DNA of 64,000 bases, taken from assembly GCA_936450465.1 (NCBI GenBank), contig OW388299.1, forward strand, positions 39,381,548 to 39,445,547. The letters run 5' to 3'. The first letter of the stretch is position 1. Each line of letters begins with the position of its first letter. The notes beneath the pieces were generated by a model, which had not been told where the DNA came from, made no database searches, and saw only the letters and a list, made by a program, of their open reading frames with translations. Both the position numbers and the translations under genes were made by a program. The DNA is from Gibbula magus. Lineage: Eukaryota > Mollusca > Gastropoda > Trochida > Trochidae. Shown piece after piece: positions 22,275-32,430 of the stretch.

Positions 22275-23340
22275 GTAAGTATAATTCTTCAGTGAAATCA
22301 CTTTTAACAAAGTAATGGATAACACCTGAATTCTAGCAAAGAGAGGCCTTTGTCCTTGCTGTTGTAACGTTGCAGCTCGAGTCTGGAGGTGACTGTACAG
22401 CACCTGGATGTCCCTAACGTTACATAATTATAACTACTCAAGTTCCAAAGGAAGTGTAACCTAACACTGTCCCTATTCTAGTGTAAATATGAAATACAGG
22501 CAAAACTTTCACTAAAATGATAACACTGAAATAGTTTTAAATGTTTAATGAAACTAAAGGTTCATTTCAATATGACAGATAATTATAATGCAAGTGTGTA
22601 ATTATTCAATTCAATTATTCATATTCAAAACGTGCTACAATAATATGCACGAAATCTCCAGTTCAAATACACCACGTGCTACATCAAAATGCACGAACTA
22701 TGATTATTATGTGAAGTAGAACATGACAATATGATTTCAAGAATATTACCTACAAAATGTAAGTGAAAATGTGAGCACTGTATATACTATCAAGAAACTT
22801 ACCAACCAGAGCCTAATGAAAAACTCATTATGAATTAAAACCTAAGTCCAACACCCCAAAATGGCGACCATGGTGCCAGCAACATCAGAAGGCAACCAAA
22901 ACATGTCCTTCTAGACACGTCTCCTCGAACAGTCTGTCAAAACTCCCTCGTATTCCCACGGGGTTCATCCGGTCAACCTTCAGCCAATCAACGCCTAGGA
23001 CACAACGAAGTCCAGCCAATCAGCTTCCATGACGCATGAGGCCGCATACACATTGCACGTGATAAAGTGTCAACATCCGGAATGGCAATAATACGAAATA
23101 CAGCGTTACACTGTTACCACCCGAGGGTCTTCCCGTAGGCAAAGGACACTCTTTGCAAGAACGCCCGAGTATGAGGGTGTTATCTATTTTATATACCGAA
23201 AAACAAAGATTTATGTGAGTGCAGTAGTCTAAATCTTTTTACTTAAGGTGATCCAAGTAAAATAAAGCGCACATAAATTATCATGAAAGTTCTCCGACAG
23301 CAGAATACTTCTCAACAATTAACCCTGCTCAGTCACCAAT
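22275..23340. other. Intron sequence, nothing recognised
   Basis: No exon, RT or transposase similarity seen. The segment 22600-22760 has two CACGTGCTACA-like repeats (ACGTGCTACAATAATATGCA and ACGTGCTACATCAAAATGCA), possibly the edge of a decayed repeat. Confidence 0.45.
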
Positions 23341-23342
23341 CA

Positions 23343-23412
23343 TTCGTGGTCTAATGGTAAGGTCACGGGCTACAAAGCGAAGGGTTAGGGGTTCGATGTC
23401 TGCTTTGAACAT
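23343..23412 (+). repeat. tRNA-derived SINE head or tRNA pseudogene
   Basis: Contains an A-box-like TGGTCTAATGGTAAGG at 23348 and a B-box-like GGTTCGATGTC at 23390, spaced as in a tRNA. The acceptor stem does not pair convincingly and the B box has a mismatch (usual GGTTCGAATCC), so it is not a working tRNA gene. Likely the promoter head of a SINE. Confidence 0.55.
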
Positions 23413-23499
23413 TTTAAACTTGGCAATTTTGTAGATAGATTATCTCACTCACTCCTATTTGGAATGCCCTGCTGGAAGGGCATTTTACTATTTACTATT

Positions 23500-24271
23500 G
23501 CTCGATCTGCGATAAATCTCGGGACCTTGCAGGCCATGGCAAGACGTCGACATAGTTTTGGGTCAGGAAATGCTGCACAATGCTAACAACATGTGGCCTA
23601 GCATTGTCAAACTAAACCTCACAATTTCGTCTCTGTATCTTGCTTCATTCAAATTTCCCTTGATGATCTGTAGTGTTGTCGCCCTCTTGATGTCATTCCA
23701 TCCCACACCATTACTCCTCCCCTTTCAAAATGATCTCCATCCATAACATATGGGGTGTCGTAACGTACCCCTTGACGTTGATATACACGACATCTCCCGT
23801 CAGAACGTTTTAACAAAACCGTGACCTGTCTGTGAAGAAAACCATTCCCCACTCACGTGATCACCATCGTAAATGTTGTCGACACCACTAAAGTCATAGA
23901 CGTCCATGTTGTTGCGTCAGAATCGACCCTCTGGCAGGACACCTTGCACCCAACCCATGAACAGCCAAACGACTTCGAACATTCCTTGCAGGGATTCTGT
24001 TTATACCTGGGACTGTCGTGGCTGTCAGTGTTGCAGGTTGGAATTTGTTATGGAGATGGATGGTTCAAATCCATCGCTTATTACGAGGCGTTGTCACTGG
24101 TGGACGTCCCCGGAGACGGTCCTGAACGGTGGCATTTAATTGGTAACGTTGCCACTAATTGCAAATTATGTTTCTGTTGACATTGAAGTGTCCTGCAACG
24201 TCACGTTGAGCTGTACCAGCTTCAATCATACCAATAGCTCTCCACCTCTCATTATCAGTCAACGGTGGCAT
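23500..24271 (-). pseudogene. Second Tc1-like transposase, full span, heavily decayed
   Basis: The start codon complement is at 24269-24271: MPPLTDNERWRAIGMIEAGT continues AQRDVAGHFNVNRN, the N-terminal helix-turn-helix. Then come RLRGRPPVTTPRNKRW, FLHRQVTVLLKRSDGRCRVY, GGVMVWDGMTSRGR, the second catalytic region FDNARPHVVSIVQHF and LPWPARSRDLSQIE near 23500. Several stops and shifts interrupt it. It is a different family from the copy at 15470-17047 and lies in the SRCR-2 intron. Confidence 0.85.
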
Positions 24272-24745
24272 ATTGATGCTCAATGAAATTCCACAAATGA
24301 CTTGTTTTCTTGATTACATAATGCAAAGGCATCACTAAAAGTGAAACTGATCCTGAAAGAGATATCCTTACTTTAACGGAGATCATATGCATGCTTTTCT
24401 GAGAAATCGTCCTTCAAGCATTCAAGAAGCAATAGTGTGCAAAATGGCTGTGGTTGAGTTTAGGAGCAGTGCTTCCTTCATAGCAGTGAAAATAGCAAAA
24501 TCAATATAAAAAATCATTAATTGATAATTAGTTAAGATTATTATCAGTTTCTTGTGCCTCTGAATATATATGCTAATGTGGGAGATAATGCTTTGAGTGA
24601 CATTTTCGACCATTGTCTTTGTATCAACTTTAGCACAAATTTTCGACCCTACAGTCCCAAATTAATCCTAAAGACCCCAAATTGAGTGTATGTTTAAGGG
24701 ATCAAATTCTCCTCGCATAAATGGATTTTTAAATGTTCTTTTCAG

Positions 24746-24921
24746 CAACGGAGGTGGTCAAGCCTACAGTGAAGCTAAATATGGTGAAGGAGTGGACAGG
24801 ATATGGCTGGACGATGTTCAATGCAAGGGGAATGAAACCTCTATATCAGAGTGTCGTTTGGGAAGGGATTTCGATAGTCACAATTGTGGTCACAGAGAGG
24901 ATGCAAGTGTTTCTTGTTTCA
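24746..24921 (+). CDS. SRCR domain 2, C-terminal half
   Basis: A 176-base exon with acceptor TTCTTTTCAG and donor TTCA|GTAAGT, phase 2 in and phase 1 out. It encodes NGGGQAYSEAKYGEG, then the hallmark DRIWLDDVQCKGNETSISEC and the tail NCGHREDASVSC. With 22118-22274 this makes a complete six-cysteine group A-type domain. It is the best-conserved SRCR in the window and the anchor for the others. Confidence 0.96.
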
Positions 24922-24965
24922 GTAAGTCGTTATAATTTTTTATTTTTTTATTTTTTGCTCTTCAG

Positions 24966-25740
24966 TGATCCCTTGTCTTGTTACTATTGGCTGTTCATCG
25001 ATCTCCTGTCTTGTTACTATTGGCTGTTCATCTATCTCCTGTCTTGTTACTATTGGCTCTTCATCGATCTCCTGTCTTGTTACTATTGGCTGTTCATCGA
25101 TCTCCTGTCTTGTTACTATTGGCTCTTCATCGATCCCCTGTCTTGTAACTATTGGCTCTTCAGCGATCTCCTGTCTTGTTACTATTGACTGTTCAGCGAT
25201 CTCCTGTCTTTTAACTATTGGCTGTTCATCGATCTCCTGTCTTGTTACTATTGGCTGTTCAGCGATCTCCTGTCTTGTTACTATTGGCTCTTCATCGATC
25301 TCCTGTCTTGTTACTATTGGCTGTTCTTCGTTCTCCTGTCTTGTTACTTTTGGCTGTTCAGCGATCTCCTGTCTTGTTACTATTTGCTCTTCAACGATCT
25401 CCTGTTTTGTTAATACTATTGACTCTTCATCGATCTCCTGTCTTGTTACTATTGGCTCTTCAGCGATCTCCTGTTTTGTTATTATTGGCTGTTCAGCGAT
25501 CTCCTGTCTTGTTACTTTTGGCTGTTCGTCGATCTCATGTCTTGTTACTATTGGCTCTTCAGCGATCTCCTGTCTTGTTACTATTGGCTGTTCATCGATC
25601 TCCTGTCTTGTTACTATTGGCTGTTCATCGATCTCCTGTCTTGTTACTATTGGCTCTTCATCGATCCCCTGTCTTGTAACTATTGGCTCTTCAGCGATCT
25701 CCTGTCTTGATATTATTGGCTCCTCAGAGATTCCTTATTC
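24966..25740 (+). repeat. 33-bp minisatellite
   Basis: About 23 units of a 33-bp sequence: GATCTCCTGTCTTGTTACTA plus TTGGCTGTTCATC. Variants alternate TGTTC/TCTTC and ATC/AGC. Because 33 is a multiple of three and the unit lacks stops on this strand, all three plus frames stay open; this is not evidence of coding. It begins about 45 bases after the SRCR-2 exon, within the intron. Confidence 0.95.
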
Positions 25741-25774
25741 TCTACACACTTAGTGTGTCACATCAGCTGTCTAA

Positions 25775-28101
25775 TTATTGTCCCCCGCCGCAACGCGGAA
25801 CGGGGGACTATGTATTCAGCGGCGTCCGTCTGTACGACCGTACGTCCGTACGTCCGTACGTCACATATCTTGTTTACACGATATCTTATGAAGCGTTGCA
25901 TCCAAAGTCTTCAAATTTGGTGTCTGCCTACATTGTGGGAAGACGCAGACACTCAGTCAATTTTGGTGACCTTGGCCTTATTTTCAAGGTCACCACGACA
26001 CTTTGACCACTTTTTGAACCCCTGTTTACGCGATATCTCATGAAGTGTTGCATCCTAAGTCTTCAAATTTGGTGTCTGCCTACATTGTGGGAAGACACAA
26101 ACACCAGTCAATTTTGGTGACCTTGGCCTTATTTTCAAGGTCACCACGACACTTTGACCACTCTTTGAACTCTTGTTAAGGCGATATCTCATGAAACATT
26201 GCATCCAAAGTCTTCACATTAGTTGTCAGCCTACATTGGGGAAAGACACAGACACCAGTTTATTTTGGTGACCTTGACCTTATTTTCAAGGTCAACGTGA
26301 CACTTTGACCACTTTCCTAACTCCTGTTAACGCGATATATCTTGACCGGTTGGACTCAAAGTCTTCAAATTTGGTGTCAGTCTACACCAGGGGATTTTGC
26401 GACCTTGACCTTATTTTCAAAGTCACTACAACACTTTGACCACTTTTCGAAATCTTGTTATCACCATTTATTATGACCAGTGGGACCAAATGTTTTCAAA
26501 TTAGGTGTCAGCCCACATTGGGCGAAGACACAGACACCAGTCGATTTTGGTGACCTTCACCTATTTCAAGGTCACAGCAACACTTTGACCACTTTTCAAA
26601 CTCTTGCTTACGCGATATATCATGACCGGTTAGACCAAATTTTTTCAAATTTGGTGTCAGTCTACATTGAGGGATGATACACACACCAGTACATTTTGGT
26701 GACCTTGACCTTATTTTCAAGGTCACCACAACAGTTTGACCACTTTTAGAACTCTTATTAACACGATATATCATGAACCCAAGCACCCAAAGTCTTAAAA
26801 TATGCTGATCATCATGGCACTTTTTACCAGTAATATAATGAAATACACTAAACGCCAAAAGAAACGTTACCTCATTTTTTAACTTTTTAAGTATCAAAGA
26901 TATTTGAGAAATGAATGATTCAAAAGAAAGAAGCTGTATAACGTAGCTTTATGCTAATAACACATTTTAAAATCCTGATGGATTCATATTGTGGCAAAAT
27001 GCATCTTGTTTAAAAGTTTAAAATTGTCCGGTTTTCGACCAGGCTGGTAGTAACCAATAAATGTGATTTAGATGTCCAGAAGAAGTTCAAAGTAAACTTT
27101 TACGTTTGTGACTAAACAACAAGTTTGTATGCTTTACATCATAACCCCTAAACGATGAAAATACTGTTATTGAGTAAGTTTAAGTGTGAAAATTATGAAA
27201 TATATTTTTCTTGTCATTAAAGATCTTTTCTCGTAATTTACCTTAGTGAAAACGAGTTTACTGTGTTGTCAAATGACTTAATAGTATTTAGGAACACAGA
27301 CGATTATTTATGTGAACATTTTCGCTTGAAAATGAAAACTTTGTGCTTTTTCTCTTTCTCCACTGGTCAATCGCGGCATGATTTCGTACATGTGTGCCAT
27401 ATCATGCAAAGTAGGCACATTTTATACCCTGTTGAAGCATTCAGTTCATGCAAATACTGCTTGAATTTTGCTACATTTGAGTGATAATGCGTTTGGGTGA
27501 TAGACAAACAAATTTAAAATGTTCATTTTCAAGCGAAAATGTTCACATAAATAATCGTCTGTGTTCCTAAATACTATTAAGTCATTTGACAACACAGTAA
27601 ACTCGTTTTCACTAAGGTAAATTACGAGAAAAGATCTTTAATGACTAGAAAAATATATTTCATAATTGTCACACTTAAACTTACTCATTAACAGTCTTTT
27701 CATCGTTTAGGGGTTATGATGTAAAGCATACAACCTTTTTGTCTAGTCACAAACGTAAAAGTTTACTTTCAACTTCTTCTGGGCATCTAAATCACATTTA
27801 TTGGTTACTACCAGCCTGGTCGAAAACCGGACAATTTTAAACTTTTAAACAAGCTGCATTTTGCCACAATATGAATCCATCAGGATTTTTAAACGAGTTA
27901 TTAGCATAAAGCTACGTTATTCAGCTTTCGTTTGAACCATTCATTTCTCAAATATCTTTGATACTTAAAAAGTTATTAAAAAAAGAAATGAGGTAACGTT
28001 TCTTTTGGCGTTTAGTGTATATAAAGTAGCTCCAATGATGTGTCTTACTAACTCAATGTCACCGGCGGGGGACATTGCCATGTTAGTGGCAAACACTTGT
28101 T
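25775..28101. mobile_element. Tandem-core element with GC-rich ends, interrupted by a foldback
   Basis: Starts GTCCCCCGCCGCAACGCG followed by GTACGTCCGTACGTCCG. The core is about seven diverged units of roughly 130-150 bp with TTTTCAAGGTCACCACGACA, CTTTGACCACTTTT, ACGCGATATCTCATGAA and TTCAAATTTGGTGTC. It ends GGCGGGGGAC plus a hairpin (TTGCCATGTTAGTGGCAA, 28075-28092). A foldback element is inserted at 26846-28021. Same superfamily as 16187-16935. The right end stops about 18 bases before the SRCR-3 exon. Confidence 0.75.
26846..28021. mobile_element. Foldback element with about 490-bp inverted arms
   Basis: Left arm 26846-27333 begins CACTAAACGCCAAAAGAAAC after a TA; right arm 27519-28021 ends with the complement, followed by TA. 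A unique spacer of about 185 bp separates them. The arms pair over almost their whole length with few mismatches, so the element can form one very long hairpin. A TA target duplication and this TIR fit a Tc1/mariner-type MITE. One arm is reused inside the element at 4711-5818. Confidence 0.88.
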
Positions 28102-28118
28102 AAACTATATATTCACAG

Positions 28119-28257
28119 ATGACACGTCTATAGAACTGATTGGAGCAGTTTATCCTTGGATGGGACGGGTCGAGATTATAATTGATGGCTTCAGAAGAAG
28201 TGTGTGTGGTTTCTTCAGTCAACAGGCTGCAAACGTTGTATGTCGACAGTTAGGATA
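28119..28257 (+). CDS. SRCR domain 3, N-terminal half
   Basis: A 139-base exon with acceptor ATATATTCACAG and donor GATA|GTGAGT, phase 1 in and phase 2 out. It encodes DTSIELIGAVYPWMGRVEII, then SVCGFFSQQAANVVCRQLGY. It is shorter than the other first halves by six codons, lost before the first cysteine, and WGTVC is altered to RRSVC. Its partner is 360 bases downstream, the shortest intra-SRCR intron here. The acceptor lies only 18 bases after the end of a mobile element. Confidence 0.9.
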
Positions 28258-28616
28258 GTGAGTATTTGTGTTAGCACTTCACACCCACACTCTACCATTC
28301 TGTATTATCTATATTTATAAAACAAATATTTAGGGACATGTTTACATTTTGAAATTATACGATTGCATAAAATATTAATTATTTTAAACAATAATATTTT
28401 AGATCAAAGTTGGTTTTTGCGTTATTGTTATTTTTTCAAAAAGGCATTGCAGTTCGGGTTTGATAATCGATGCAATTCACTTTCTTTTCTTAAATCGACA
28501 TTGGGCGTTGTCCATTTTAATAAACTATTTGTTGTTAGAGACAACTGCTTCTATTTGACAATTACTGCCAAATTGTGCTTAGAAACAAATTTAAAATATT
28601 TCATCTTCATATTCAG

Positions 28617-28783
28617 TAAAACAGCCACACCAAGCGGCTATGGACTTTTCGGAAATGGATCAGTGAATGCCATTATGGAAGGAATTTCTTGTCAAGGATT
28701 TGAACAGTCCATATTAGACTGCTCTTATACATTTCACAATCGGTGTTGTTGTGATGGACGGGATGCTGGTGTGATATGTTCAG
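28617..28783 (+). CDS. SRCR domain 3, C-terminal half
   Basis: A 167-base exon with acceptor CTTCATATTCAG and donor TCAG|GTACAA, phase 2 in and phase 1 out. It encodes KTATPSGYGLFGNGSVNAIM, EGISCQGFEQSILDC, then NRCCCDGRDAGVIC. The usual NC before the last helix has become RCCC, giving eight cysteines in the domain instead of six. An extra disulfide or a free thiol is possible. Confidence 0.9.
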
Positions 28784-29053
28784 GTACAAAGAAAACACAA
28801 ATACTTATTTTACTAGATATAGAAGTATGGTACTGCTGTTCATAACATTCAAATCAGGTGTACATAACTTTATTACCATTTTGATCGATGAATAAATTAA
28901 ATTAATTTCAAATCACTACTATTGACCTCACCTGTTTGAATGCACGTTGATTTTCTTCGATCATTGAGTTACTCCTTTTAAGTCCTTTAAATTCCAATTG
29001 CAAGTCCCTGGGAATCGTACAGGGTCAACCAAGTTAATGCGATATGCCAATCC

Positions 29054-29310
29054 TTAAAGGGACAGTAGCACGTTTTTTTCGCTCAAATAAGTCGATAAAA
29101 TGTATTTGAAAAATAATGACACCAACAGTAAAACACTCTTCTCTCTTCGTAAAATCAAGTTATAAATGAGTGTACATGGTTCCGTAAAGCCATGGCAATC
29201 GTTTTTTGTCATTCAAAATAATAAAATGTGTTCACAATAAAATGGCCGCCATGCAAGTTTTGCTTTATACACAACACCGGTATTACCACTACGGATAATT
29301 GGGCTGGTGA
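29054..29310 (+). mobile_element. Truncated TTAA-type MITE (second copy)
   Basis: Begins TTAAAGGGACAGTAGCACGT and follows the element at 8681-9042 through CAATAAAATGGCCGCCATGC to ATTACCACTACGGATAATTG. The right half and right TIR are missing; unrelated GC-richer sequence starts at about 29310. Confidence 0.8.
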
Positions 29311-30240
29311 GTGCATCCGAGCCGAGACAGCCGTACCCGAAGTAGAGCAGTGTCAGAACTCAGTACTGACACTAAGTAGCAACCCTTTCCGATAACTAAT
29401 AACTCCAAAAACACCAAGGCTGTACACTCACAACTAAACTAGACGACGAGACGCTTAAGTGAGAAAACACACAAGGCTAGACGACAGAGGCTATCAGGAG
29501 GGACGAATACCGGAGGCTCTGAACCCATACGGTCCGAAGCCGGAGGGTCCGAATTACGAAGGGTTCGATATCGAAGGGTCCGACTATCGTAGAAGAAAAT
29601 CCTAACGACCGGATGGTCCGACTAGCGTCGCATCAGACCACCAGAGGAGACGAGTATAAAGACGAGATGAGTATAAAGGCCCCTTACCGCAGGATTCAAT
29701 ACACCCAACTATCAAACTGTTCGATGTCGAAGGGTCCGACTATCGAAGGCGAAGGACTAGTGTCAGTCGAAGGTGAAAGCCAACCGAAACATATGACGAG
29801 CTAATGGAAGACCCACCTGACACTAGACGATGAGCCAAGTCGTACCAACCAGGCAGTCACTCGACGAAGGCGAGAGAAAAACAAGAAACACGAGTTGCAC
29901 ATGCAGAGCGTGCAGCTTCAAGCTTGGTAGAGAACACCTAGCACATGTCAACAAGGCCACTTGCTCACTCAACACCAACAATAAACAGATTGTCTAAGAC
30001 AACCTGTTAATGACGAGCGTAGATTAGGACGTTGAAACAACCTCTTAATTGAATAAGAAGCAAGGTTAGCAGAAGCAGTGAAGCAAAAAACGATAGAAAA
30101 ACAGTGTCAGAGCGAAAACATACACGACGGTCTTGCCCTGCAATTGAGAGGAGAGTGAAGAATGCTTGTATTGACGTCTCAAGACCAACTGACTTACCGC
30201 CCTTGGAGAGGGATTTTACGCATCCCCTACTCCACTGTTT
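29310..30240 (+). other. Compositionally distinct block with GGGTCCGA repeats
   Basis: This block is clearly richer in G and purines than its surroundings. It carries repeats of GAAGGGTCCGACTATCG and variants (29515-29760). The longest plausible small frame is 29830-29997, 55 codons from an ATG, with a CTCRAC...H...C arrangement resembling a zinc-finger spacing, and a polybasic stretch before it. I recognise no family. It may be the leader or a gag-like end of a retroelement, or a captured transcript. Confidence 0.4.
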
Positions 30241-30539
30241 TATGTTTCGTCTATGATAAGGTTGAAATTAAGCATGCCTAGAGGAGACAGGTATAGTAGG
30301 TCTAGTCAACAGATAGGTATTTAAATAATATCTAATATATGTCACATGATTATTTTTTAGGACATAGATAATGTTATTATATATGTCCTAAGATATGATG
30401 TCATACTGATACCATTTGTCAGGAAATAATTGGGTAATATCAAAATTAATCATGCAACCTGGCTGGAGAAAGTAAATGGATATAGCGGTTCATGTATTCG
30501 ATACCCGTATGAGTCATATGCCAATATCGATACAAATTA

Positions 30540-30662
30540 TATCGACTTGATCTATCTAAATGCGCTGCGGGCTTTCTCCCTGCCATAATACTAGCAGCCG
30601 CGATATAAGTGAAATAATCTTGAAAGCGGCGTTAAACCCCAACTCACTCACTCACTCACTCT
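30540..30662 (+). mobile_element. SINE 3' portion with CACT-repeat tail
   Basis: Contains GCTGCGGGCTTTCTCC, CAGCCGCGATATAAGTGAAA, CTTGAAAGCGGCGTTAAACC and a tail of ACTC/CACT repeats (30641-30662). This 3' end, with GCGTTAAAC plus ACTCACTCACTC, is a familiar mollusc SINE form by memory of the family; no search was run. It ends 24 bases upstream of the SRCR-4 exon. Confidence 0.6.
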
Positions 30663-30685
30663 ATCTAAATGTGATTGAGTTACAG

Positions 30686-30830
30686 ATGATGAACACATCG
30701 AAGTCAGTTTAAATGGTCCAGACAAGGATGGAGGCTTAGCTGAGGTGATAATCCGAGACAAGACCTGGAACTTGTGTTCAGACGGATGGGACGATGCAGA
30801 TGCTACTGTTATATGCAAAAGCTTGGGATA
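30686..30830 (+). CDS. SRCR domain 4, N-terminal half
   Basis: A 145-base exon with acceptor GATTGAGTTACAG and donor GATA|GTATGT, phase 1 in and phase 2 out. It encodes DEHIEVSLNGPDKDGGLAEV, then TWNLCSDGWDDADATVICKS and LGY. Both cysteines and the DGWDDADATVIC signature are kept. The partner exon is 5.1 kb downstream. Confidence 0.92.
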
Positions 30831-30989
30831 GTATGTACATGTCTGTACATGTCTGTACATGTCTCACGTCAGTCTCAACCACTGGCACAAAGCTAAATTT
30901 ATTACATTTTAGGAACAAAAGAAGTGATTGGCAATGTCATTGAACCACAATATATTATCATTATTACGTAAATAGTTATCATCTTTCCT

Positions 30990-32120
30990 TACAGTTAAAT
31001 ACATGTACTCGTTTCTAATTGGCTGATTGTTGTTACATTTTCCCTTATGTACTGAAATTTACTGATATGTTCGCGAGCTCAATGTTAAAAGCAGGATGCC
31101 CGCCGCGAACAATGTGTAACTGAACGCAGGGCTGATTTCATGTACCATAGTACATAAACTCACGTGCAAAAGAAACGTCCCCACATTTTGAAAACAGTAT
31201 AAAATGAAATATTGATGTCGGAGAAAGTAGATTTTGAATGTATTTGGTAGCCACATGTTTTGTAAAGAAGTATATTTCATACATCAGAGTATGCAATTTT
31301 TATTTTTACATCTGTTCAAATAGTCATGGGGTGCTAAAATCTTTTTTTTAAAGATGTTTTTGGCCCACAATATTTGGTATTTAAGTTTAAAACATTGAAA
31401 AAGTAGAAATTTAATTAATTAAAGATATTCTCGACATAAATAACCTTCTTTGATTTAAATTTGTTGATGCGTACTGTAGGACGTCACAAAACAAGCCAAA
31501 ACTGGCTTTTTGAGGCTTCTATCTCGTCTAGTTAAGGAGATTCCAAAACGACCATTTCTTAAAACTTGTGTTTCTCAGAGTTATGATTAGATAATGTTTT
31601 GAAAATTCATATTTAGTATTGTTGGGTTCTGAACAATGATGTAACGCTGTTTCAGTCGCATTTATCGCCCGTCGATTGAAATATCTTGTATTTTGTATGG
31701 GGACGTTTCTTTTGCACGTTTAGTACATATAGCCATAGTAGCAGCTCCTCGCTCAGAGAAGGGATCACATTATGACCAGTTGACATTCTATAATGATGCA
31801 CACTGTGTACAGAGTTTTAGACAGGGCAGTTCAATCAGCTATTTCCGGGTATCATATTATAACAAACTTATTTTTCCAATATTCGCATCGTTATTTAGAA
31901 ACAGCTTTCGCATTGCATTGCTTGCACCTTCCATCAAACTATGATTAATTATTGTAGTAACACGACTTGTTGACGCCGTTTTGTTTACGTTTGGGATCTG
32001 GGTTGTTGAAACGGTATTTGCTTATCTGTTAAGTCAAAATAAAATGAAAAGAAGTAGCCTATGCTTTATGACGGTAGGATAAATACGTTGTATGCTTCTC
32101 CATTTGGCGATACGGTTTGA
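30990..32120. mobile_element. Older repeat carrying a younger TIR insertion
   Basis: Ends GTACTCGTTTCTAATTGGCT at the left and GTTGTATGCTTCTCCATTTG at the right. The same sequence appears in inverted orientation at about 46128-46780 (TTAGCCAATCAGAAACGAGT; GTTGTATGCTTCTC). The TIR element 31149-31728 is inserted in this copy only. No coding frame recognised. Confidence 0.65.
31149..31728. mobile_element. TIR element (AAAAGAAACGTCCCC ends)
   Basis: A 580-bp element with inverted ends GTGCAAAAGAAACGTCCCCA and the complement near 31700, bordered on both sides by TAGTACATA. The related copy at 46.6 kb lacks it (TTCATGTACC joined to CCATAGTAACAGCTCC), an empty-site comparison. The tip shares AAAAGAAACGT with the foldback at 26846 and with 49617, so these form a superfamily. 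Confidence 0.8.
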
Positions 32121-32430
32121 TGTACCAGTGTATATTCACCATAGTAATAGTAATGTTCCAACTTTTCCATTTTACCTTGTCAGCGTGATATCTCAAGAAC
32201 CTTTAACTGGATTGTCATCATATCTTACACCAATGTTCTTCTTGGGAAGATTAAAGGCCCAGTAGATTTTGCGTGACAATGACATTATTTTACAAATATT
32301 TTGAAGAATTAATTTGCAGCTGTTGATCATGTCATTAGCTATGCTATTAGCTTTTGTGCAGTTTCCATCGCCGCCGCCGCCGCGTTTTGTATTCACTTTA
32401 ACTTTTTTCCTTTTAGGTTTTGAGAACTCA

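Noticed and set aside
23343..23412. Functional tRNA gene.
   Set aside because: A and B boxes are recognisable, but the acceptor stem and B box are imperfect; SINE head or pseudogene is more likely.
23857..24180. Two overlapping forward frames of 77 and 107 codons.
   Set aside because: They are antisense shadows of the decayed Tc1-like transposase on the minus strand.
24965..25753. 262-codon frame of ISCLVTIGCSS-type repeats.
   Set aside because: Product of the stop-free 33-bp minisatellite; all three forward frames are open and neighbouring exons do not join it.
28363..28845. Reading the whole 160-codon frame as one coding exon.
   Set aside because: Only 28617-28783 carries the SRCR half; the upstream part ends in a clear acceptor (TATTCAG) and the 3' part follows a donor.
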